A DNA stretch of 64,000 bases from Prunella strophiata (Eukaryota; Chordata; Aves; Passeriformes; Prunellidae). Shown piece after piece: positions 55,832 through 64,000 of the stretch (its first letter is position 1; the number at the start of each line of letters is the position of its first letter). The stretch covers positions 2,533,006-2,597,005 of the forward strand of contig JAZBQD010000019.1 of NCBI GenBank assembly GCA_036583965.1, read 5' to 3'. Made by a program: the position numbers and the translations under genes. The notes under the pieces were generated by a model, which saw nothing but the letters and a program-made list of their open reading frames with translations, was not told where the DNA came from and did no database searches.

Positions 55832-56544
55832 TCTCCAACTTAATTATGGCTCTCACCCTCCTTTGGATGTGGCTGTTTTAGTTTTATGGGAAGTAAAATA
55901 GTATCACCTCCTCCCCAAAAAATGGGAGCTGGGATCAGATCCAGCACGAATCTGGCCTTGGGGTGAGAAATGGGGGATGAAGCCCAAATGGTGCTTCTGA
56001 TCCCAAAGTGCTGCAGGTCCAGGGGTGTGCACATTGCAGGTGCCTCCAGAGATTTGGGGTAAAAGGACATTTTCTCATCAGCCACAGGCAGAGCACTTGG
56101 GAGGACAGATCTTCCCATACACAATGAGCCCACTGTGGGTTCCATAAGCTGTTCTCCTGGATTAGTGAGTAAAGAGCAGCTTTTGCCTTTCCCCCTTCCA
56201 CCAAGGTGGCACCAAGGTGGCATTTGCCCCCTGACTGTCTCTGCAGACATGCTGTCACCTGATGTCCCATCAGTGGGACACTTAAGGAGTGCTGTGTTCC
56301 CCAAAGCTCCATTAAATTCAGGATTGAAGCTTCTCCAAAGGAAATACAGCTCTGATCCCTTGCCCTCCTCTTCCATAGGTATTGGGGGGATATTGAAGGG
56401 ATTTATTGAAGTGTCCCAAGAATCTTCTGTGTGAGACCAGTGAGGGGCAGCTGTTCCTGGGGCTGGAAAGGGACAGGTGGCTTTGGGATCTGAGCCAGCC
56501 ATGGGATCACTGGGAACTGATGGTCTCAGACACACCCAAGGGAC

Positions 56545-56815
56545 AGAGCATTTAAACTGAACAAGGGGAGGCTTGGATTAGAGATGAGGAAGGAATTTTT
56601 CCCTGTGAGGGTGGTGAGGCCCTGGCACAGGGTGCCCAGAGAAGCTGTGGCTGCCCCTGGATTCCTGGAAGTGTCCAATGCCAGGTTGGACAGGGCTTGG
56701 AGCAGCCTGGGATAGGTGGAAGTTGTCCCTGCTCATGGCAGGGGTGGCACTGGATGGGCTTGGAGTCCCTTCTAAACCCTTCTGTGAAATCACAATTCTG
56801 TGATCATGCCACTGT
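56545..56815 (+). repeat. CR1 LINE 3' fragment
   Basis: 'gtgaggccctggcacagggt' to 'aatcacaattctgtgatcat', including the terminal repeat. Confidence 0.88.
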
Positions 56816-58199
56816 TGTCCCAGTGGCCATCCCCGTGGCCAGGCAGCAATCCCTCCTGTGTGCCAGGATCAGGAACGTGCTCAGCCCTGCTGTGCTCACC
56901 CGCGGCCCTTCTCTCCCAGCCCCTTTCCCCTCTAGGTGGAGTTCTTACACATCAGATTTCAGCTTCTTCCGTGTCTGGAGCTGCTCCTGCTGCCGTGAGA
57001 GATCCCTGCCAGTGCCTGGGTGCTTCCCTGGAATGCAGTGACCTGAATTTAATGAAGGCCAGCGTTCCTCGGAGAGCTGACACGTGTTGCATGCTTGGGA
57101 TGGGAAAGGTGAGCTCTGCTTTGGGGGTGTGTGGACCAGGGCAGGATGGGGGTCCCTCAAAATGAAAGGAAAATGATTAATCAGGGGTGCTCCATGGAGC
57201 ATCCTGCCTTAATTCTGCTTTATGAGCTTTTCCTCCTTTCTCTCACCTTGTGGCACAGTTGTAGGGGAGGAAGAGGAGGCAGGAAATCCCACAGGGTTTT
57301 TTTTTTAACTCTGCCTAACAAACAGCATCATTTGAATTGGCTTGGTCACAGAGGGCTTGAAGGACAATTTGAGACTTGAAGGTTCCATGTGCTCTCATTT
57401 CCAGGCCCTGTGGAGATGTGGGACAGTGTGGGTGCTGGGGGAGCAGTGGGGCCAGGCTCTTCCCTTTGCTCCACGCTGTGCCAGGGCCACATCCACCCTG
57501 GCTCTTCATCTCCTCCACATTCCCCCACCAGTGACATTCCCTGCTCTCACTCCAGTTCTCTTCCAGGATCTGTCACTTCAGTGCTTTGCAAGATTTACTT
57601 CCCTCTCCCTCCTTGCCATCATTTCCCTGTCTCAGACACATTCCCACCCTCTCCTCCAGTTTATGGGAAGGGGAAGAACATTCAGGAGATAAAGCAGCTG
57701 CCCACAGCCATCAGCCAGGCCCTGTGGCTCCTCCTGAGTTCTAGGGAGCCCCCAGCTGTAAGGCTGCATCCTTGGAAGGGCCTGGCACAGGATTTTCAGC
57801 TGGGAGATGATGTGAATCAGATGTGGTCCCTCCAGAGGGCCACCCAGGGTGGGACACAGCAAGGATGGGGGCTGGAGGTGGCCTCGGGGTAGCCCTGTCC
57901 CTCTGGAAGGATGGGAAGTTCTGCCATTCCCAAGAGCTCTCCTCGCCCTCGCTGCCTCCTCAGGGGAAAAGCAAAACTCCCAAACCTCTTTCCTCAGGGT
58001 CACACAGCTCTTTGCCCTCCTGCTTAATCTGCTGAGAGCCATTAGGGATACCAGGAACTGAGGTCTGGCCATCCCTGCCCCTGGGTGAGCAGGAATTAGA
58101 TGGGCTCATTCCACTGGGACCAGCATCCCATCTCCCACTGGTGGAGCAGAGCTCAAACCTGAGCTCAGTGAGCTCAAAGGCTCTGAAACAAAAGAAGAT

Positions 58200-58440
58200 G
58201 TGGAAAAGAGGGCAAGTTTAGATGGGACATTGGGAAGGAATTCCTGGCTGGGAGGGTGGTGAGGCCCTGTGCCCAGAGAAGCTGTGGCTGCCCCTGGATC
58301 CCTGGAAGGTTTTGGTGCCAGGTCAGATGGGGCTCTGAGCAACCTGGGATAGTGGAAGATGTCCCTGCCCATGGAATAAGATGGAATTTAAGGCCACTTT
58401 GAACTCAAACCATTCTGGGATTCTGTGATGATGATGAAGG
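58200..58440 (+). repeat. CR1 LINE 3' fragment
   Basis: 'gaaggaattcctggctggga' to 'ctcaaaccattctgggattc' plus 'tgtgatgatg'. Confidence 0.88.
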
Positions 58441-60359
58441 AATTGCACAAGGGGAGCAACAGAGCCACTGTCATCCCATTCCCTGAGCCCAGTTTGGAGG
58501 GCAGTGTGGTGCCTTTCCTTGGGCAGCCTGGGATCAGGGAACCCCACTTTCTCTGGGCACCCCTGCAGTTCCCTGTGGCCCTCCAATGCTTATTCCTGAG
58601 CTGTTCCAGTGCCTCTCTTTGGGACATGTCCCCAGGCAAAGGACTAATGGGAGTAAATCCCAGCTGGGATCACTGGTGTGAGTCAAATTTCTAACCCAGA
58701 TCCTCTCCCATTTCTCACCCCCTTCTCCAGGCAGGAAATCAAAGCCCAGCTCACTCATTAGGGACGGACCAGCTGTTGACCAAAAGCCAAAAATAAAACC
58801 CAGAGCAAATGCTTTATTTGCTCAAACTGCTGCATTCTCAGGGGAGGGGGAGTGGGAGTTTTCCAAGCAGAGGCTTCCCACCAGCTGGGAATCTGCAGCT
58901 TCACCAGGAGCTGACAGCACAGGGGAGCTCTGTTACCAGCTCTTTGTCCTAGCTGGGGATCAAAGGGAAAATTTTCTGAATGATTTCAGTGTCTGACAGG
59001 TTCCTGCCTATTTGAGCCACTGTGAAATATGGGATTGGCCTTTCTGAGTCACTTGGGAATTTGGGAAATATTTTGCTGCTCCTGTGTCAAGCTAAAAAAA
59101 GAAAAACTCCTGAAATGCAGCTCCACAGCCTCTTCCTCGGATCAGACCAAACGCTGATCACACTGATGTGAGCTCCCTGGCAGCTTTTCTGGGATGAATT
59201 TGGCATGTTGGGATTTCAAGTCCTCCTTAAACTGGAGTTTCCCATCCTCTACCCCACAGCCCAGCAGCAGGGGAAGATCCAGGTTTGCATCCCGAGGGGT
59301 CACCGACCTTCGGCCTGGGAAAAGTCCCCTGTTTGCATCCTGGAATTATCAAAACCAGACAGGAGAGCTTAAGGGAAACCAAAGGAGCCGTTTCTGGGGG
59401 GAGACTGAAGCCTGAAATATGTGGAACAGCTGGAGGGATGCAGGGGATTTCAAAGGGAAGGCTGGGATGCCGATGGAAACGGGAGCAGGCGCAGAATCGC
59501 ACTGGTGCTTACGGGAAGAGCTGTGAGCAGGGGGGGCACTTTATTTGTTTCAGATCTATAACATCCACCAGATATTTATGGATCTTTTATCTGTTTAGTG
59601 CCTCGGGGCTGCAAATCAAAGCACCCGGGGCTCTTGTGAGACTGAAAGCAAACAAATAAAACCCCCACTGGTCTCCAGAAAGGTTTGGAGCCTGGTCACT
59701 GATCCGCCCGGATTTAATTAGACCCATTAAAGCTCTCCTGGTGCTGTCACTCTGGAGAGCTTTGGATCCTCACCATCCCTTCCTGCATCGGAGATGAGGG
59801 ATAATACACCTGGGAAATGAGGCCAGACAGAACCAGGCACATCCACATCCGTGTGTGGTTCCAGCTCTGTGCTGGCTGCTGCCTCTGGCGACACCAGGTC
59901 TGCCTTTCCTGCATCCCTAATCAATTCCAGGAAAATCCCTGCTGGTCCTGAGTGCCCTCTGAGGGTCCCTCTGTGGGGCAGGTCAGGGTGAAAGGTGCTG
60001 CTGATGCTCAACCCCACGAGGGGCTTGGAGAGGTCAGACAAGGTCGGGTAAAGCTCTGGCATTCCCCCTTGGTGTGAGCAGCGGGAATTTGGGAGATGTC
60101 TTTGCTCACAGCCAGGGCAGCGCTGCTGGCCACCCAGGAGCCCCTTCCCGGCCTGGAGGCTGGAAAGTCTCCAGTGTGCTTCCCGAGACACTGCAGTGAC
60201 TCATCCTTAATTTCAGGAGCTTTTCCCAGCCCCTGCCCACCACAGGAAAGCCCCTGGGGCGGCCGTCCCGGGCGGGAGGAACGGGAGGGTTTTTGGAAAC
60301 CCTGGGTGGAGGGAATAACCCAGCTCATCTTGGAGAGCTTGGGGATCAAGTTTGTGTCA

Positions 60360-60510
60360 GAGAAGAATCACCGAATCGTGGAATGTTTTGGGTTGGAAAG
60401 GACCTTAAACATCATCTCCTTCCAGCACTCTGCCAAGGGCAGGGACACCTTCCACTATCCCAGGTTGTTCCAACCCCATCCACTTAACCTTGGAAATTTC
60501 CAACGATGGG
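60360..60510 (-). repeat. CR1 LINE 3' fragment
   Basis: 'gaatcaccgaatcgtggaat' then 'cagggacaccttccactatc'. Confidence 0.85.
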
Positions 60511-62439
60511 CAATGCTTGCCTTCCCCACAAACCAGCAGCTCCCCCAAATGTCCCTTTCCCATCAATTGCCTGTCAGCAGGATGTCTCCATTCCCAGCTC
60601 TCACCCCCTCCCTGCTGCAGGGGACAGCCCTGCTGGGGAGATATTTTTTTAATTGCTGTTTTTTAAAAATATCTGCATGTCTGCAAACCTCTCCTGCTCC
60701 AAAACTCCGCCGATCCCGCTCCAAACCCGCTCCGGGACTCGCCCATCTGCACGGTATTAAATTACTTGGGGCTTCAAACGCTGTAGGAATCCCAGCCGAC
60801 CCCCCAGGCCATGCCTGGCTCACACAGGCATCCAAATCCCCTGCTGCATTCAGAGAGGTGCATTTTCAGCCTGGCAGCCGGTTTGCATCAGTGCCTTGAC
60901 AAAAAGTGATTTATTTTTTCCTTTTCCCCTCCTCAAGGTCCTGGAGTGGGGTCAGCAAGGGAGGAACGTCATCCCCCCGGCCCTGCTGCTGCTGGAGGGC
61001 TGGAGTTGTCCCATTTTCAGGCATCTCTGCCATTTTTTTTTGTTAAACCAAGGTTGGAGCAGCCCTGTTGGTTCTGAATCTCCCTCCCCATCATGTGCTT
61101 ATCGCTGGAAGTTGGAGATAATTCCTCTTTCCCAAGCACAGCCACCGGTTTGTGGATGCCAGGCAGTCACAGCTTTTCCTCCCCGAGGCTGAGTCACCCC
61201 GGGGGCTGGGGACACCCACGGGCTGGCTTCTCCTGCGTTTTGGTTTGGGTTTTAATTTGGATTACTCCTTTGATTACCCAAAAGAAACAACCACAGCCAC
61301 ATTTCCCTGTGTCAGCAAAAGAAATCTGTGTGTCTTCTTCCAGTGCTGGAGCTGCAGGAACTGGGATTGAATTTGTGCCTTGTCTTGCCAAGACCCTCCT
61401 CATCCTCTGCTGCTGGGTTTGATGCCCAGACACCCCAAACCCAGCTGGCCTGTGATTTCCACATCACTGGAAGCCCTCTGTGCCCACCACATCCTGGTTT
61501 TCCTTTGGCTCATGAAGCAAACAACCACAAACCTCCTTGTCCTCTGTGCTGCCTGTCCCTGAGGTGGATCTTCCTTCCCTTCCCATGGGCTCCAGCTCTC
61601 CCCATTTCTCTCCTTAATCCCTTTTCCAGTGTGCTCCTCACGCTTCCTCCTCACCCCTGTCCATCCCCAGCGTGTGGCCATTCCCATCTGTGCCATATTT
61701 TATCTGGTGCTTCTCCACATTTTAGGAAAACCACATTTTTTACCCTGCTCCACTCCAACATCTCATTCCCACTTGCATGTTTTCATCCAAGGGGAAAGGA
61801 AGTTTCCATCTAAGAAAGATCCTGGAAAACTCCTGGGAAACTCCTTTGCATCACCTTGAACCCTTCCCTGTTTCCTGCAGCTCCAGCACCGCTTCCCACC
61901 GGGCTTCTCCCAGCTCCCCCCTCGGAGCCATGGAGGGAAGGGCTGTGGTTGACAGCAGCCTCTGCCCTCCCATGGCCCTGCCCCGACCTCCTCTGCTTTT
62001 CTGCTCGGCGTTTCCAGCCTCACCACTCCCCCAGCCCCATCCAGGCCGACCCCGCAGCGGTGCCTGGGGGCACCGAGGGCACTCCGTGCATCTTTTCACC
62101 TCCCCGTGCTGCCTCACCTCAGGCTGGGCAGCAGGAGGTGAATGTTTTCCAGGGAGCCATGCCCATCACACACCCAGCTTTGGAGCTGTGCCAGCCGGGA
62201 TCCTGGCGCTGCCTGCCAGGAGCGTGCTCGCCGCCCTCCGCTCGCGTGTCCCGGAGCTGCCCGGGCTTGCTCATCCCAAAGAACGAGCCCGGGGGCGTGG
62301 GGCAGGGTTGGGAACATCCCTGGCACGTCCTGGGTGCTGCTGTTGGAGCGGGAGGAATCGCCCAGCCCCACCAGGCCACCCCTTCCCTACCCTGGGTTTT
62401 ATGGAGCAAGGGTGCAGCCAGTCCCGGGGCAGGGGCTGT

Positions 62440-62690
62440 GAAAGAGTCAGTGCAGAAATGGGGAGATGGATTTGTGCCAGGGAGGCTTAGATTGGATATT
62501 AGGGGAAATATTAAGGGTTATTAGGGGAAATTCCTTGATGCAATGGATGGTCAGGCACTGGCACAGCTGCCCAGGGTAGCAGTGGAGTCCCTGGAGGGAT
62601 GTAAAAGCTTTGTGGATGTGGCAGTTGGGGACATGGTTTAGTGGTGGGTCTGGCTTAGATCCTGTGATTCCCTGAATCCCCAGGCTGCTT
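62440..62690 (+). repeat. CR1 LINE 3' fragment, second subfamily
   Basis: 'gtgccagggaggcttagatt' to 'gatcctgtgattccctgaat', followed directly by a common-subfamily copy. Confidence 0.82.
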
Positions 62691-62694
62691 CCCA

Positions 62695-63015
62695 CTGTGG
62701 GATCTACAGGGGACTCCAGGAGAGCTGGAGAGGGACTTGGAGTGAAAGGACACAGGGAATGGCTTCCCACTGCCAGAGGGCAGGGATGGATGGGAGATTG
62801 GGAAGGAATTCTTCCCTGTGAGTGGTGAGGCCCTGGCACAGGGTGCCCAGAGCAGCTGTGGCTGCCCCTGGATCCCTGGAAGTGTCCCAGGTCAGGTTGG
62901 GCAGGGCTTGGAGCAGCCTGGGATAGTGGAAGGTGTCCCTGCCCTTGGCAGGAGGTGGAATGAGATGAGCTTTAAGGTCCCTTCCAACCAAAACCATTCC
63001 AGAATTTTGTAACTT
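62695..63015 (+). repeat. CR1 LINE 3' fragment
   Basis: 'gggactccaggagagctgga' to 'aaaaccattccagaattttg'. It ends about 140 bp from the 3' end of the minus-strand gene. Confidence 0.88.
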
Positions 63016-63159
63016 TTTGTTGCTTTTTGGTGGCATTTGTTCAGCAAACTTGGGATAAGGCAGCCCAAGGCTGCCATGGGATGGCTCCATCCTATGGAAT
63101 TGTTTATGGCCTTTCCATAGCACAGGTAGACCCCAAAAACCAGGAGTGGCAGCTGAGTG

Positions 63160-64000
63160 TTAAATAGAAGATTTGACTTTTATTTAAAATAAAATGTATT
63201 TGAACATAGTCTTGATACCACGGACTATGGGAACACAACACTGGTTATTCCTTGGCATGAGGTGGGCACAGGATCCCTCCTCGTTAGCATTAATGTGGGA
63301 ATGGCTTAATGAACCTGGCAGTCCTGGCCCCAGGGATCAGCTACTGAGGGTGTTGTGGCACAGCTCTGGAATCCCCTTTAACTTAGATCAAAATTTACTG
63401 GACTGAAATTGTATTTTTTGTGGGTTTTTTATATCCTTGGTTTGTCCCCATACCCCTTCCAGACATCCTACAGTTACTGCTGATCTATGCAATATCCTAG
63501 CTGGCTTGTGAGACTAGTTACAAAAACTGTACAACTTTATAAAATTTGTGGTTTTTTTACATTAGTTACACAAAAACCTTTACTTCATAAACCTTTTACT
63601 TCATATCGTAATGAAAAAATTTGCATATCAGAGGCAGAACAGTGACTATGCTGGTGAATACTAAAAGTGTCATAATACAATATGGTGTACAAATAAAATT
63701 AAAAAAAAAAGGACAATATAAATGATTATCAAAAGGCAAGTTAAACAAATAAAACCAAGCTATAACAGACTAACAGAAGATCATCTTCGAGGCCACACAA
63801 AACTATCCTCAAAGTCATGTCAGGCACCTTCAGAGTCCTGGTGTAGTGTGAGAGGAGAGATGGCAGCTCTGCTTGGGAGCAGGACGACTTCAAACAGGTC
63901 AAATGTACAGAATAAAAACACAAAAAAAGGAAATAAAACACTCATGCATTAAACATGATAAATAGACTTCATATAGGTTAGCCCTGGATGGCTTTACAAG
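63160..64000 (-). other. FERMT2: 3' UTR of a minus-strand gene, probably FERMT2 (kindlin-2)
   Basis: AT-rich, low-complexity-free sequence with no coding frame. On the minus strand AATAAA lies at 63179-63184, close to the change into CR1-rich DNA, which fits a transcript end near 63160. No protein is visible, so the name rests only on conserved gene order (FERMT2 follows GNPNAT1 on the same strand in human). The stop codon and coding exons would lie beyond 64000. Confidence 0.45.

Larger units (their letters stand above)
52611..63150. other. GNPNAT1-FERMT2 intergenic region
   Basis: About 10.5 kb with no recognisable gene. It holds nine CR1 fragments and an A-run at 55806-55831; the remainder is unique sequence. 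None of the open frames shows family resemblance or splice-consistent extension. Confidence 0.7.

Noticed and set aside
61777..62524. Overlapping frames of 220-237 codons in intergenic DNA
   Set aside because: Two different plus-strand frames are open at once over GC-rich non-repetitive sequence, with no recognisable domain, codon pattern or splice context.

Overview
This is vertebrate, almost certainly avian, nuclear DNA. Four well-conserved multi-exon genes with GT-AG introns are present, and more than thirty short fragments of the CR1 LINE family are scattered through introns and intergenic DNA. CR1 is the dominant retroposon of bird genomes. The window also holds one intact solo LTR of endogenous-retrovirus type and several CpG-rich promoters with minisatellites. 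Gene order matches the conserved block ERO1A - PSMC6 - STYX - GNPNAT1 - FERMT2 (human 14q22). A songbird is possible from the style of the LTR, but I cannot fix the species.

Layout. Positions 1-9.5 kb: 5' part of ERO1A on the minus strand (exons 1-3; the rest lies beyond position 1), with a 7.9-kb first intron rich in CR1. 9.5-13.9 kb: ERO1A CpG promoter with a 10-bp GC-rich minisatellite, then a long purine tract, (AAGAG)n and AT-rich satellite DNA. 14.0-24.35 kb: complete PSMC6 on the plus strand, 14 coding exons, 389 aa or 403 aa from an upstream in-frame start. 26.4-41 kb: complete STYX on the plus strand, 11 coding exons, 223 aa. 43.85-51.9 kb: complete GNPNAT1 on the minus strand, five coding exons behind a non-coding first exon. 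52.2-63.1 kb: intergenic, no gene seen, many CR1 fragments. 63.16-64.0 kb: a minus-strand 3' UTR, by gene order that of FERMT2.

The genes do not form a pathway. They are neighbours by conserved synteny: ER disulfide formation (ERO1A), ubiquitin-dependent proteolysis (PSMC6), a catalytically dead phosphatase (STYX) and UDP-GlcNAc synthesis (GNPNAT1). ERO1A and GNPNAT1 both serve secretory-protein folding.

No new multi-gene system is visible. The most notable observations are structural: a solo LTR with a perfect 6-bp target duplication inserted next to the GNPNAT1 exon 2 splice acceptor, where it appears to supply the branch point; an inverted pair of CR1 copies with a shared 80-bp internal tandem repeat on either side of the ERO1A promoter; a stop-free, in-frame 78-nt PSMC6 intron; and an upstream ORF in the STYX leader.
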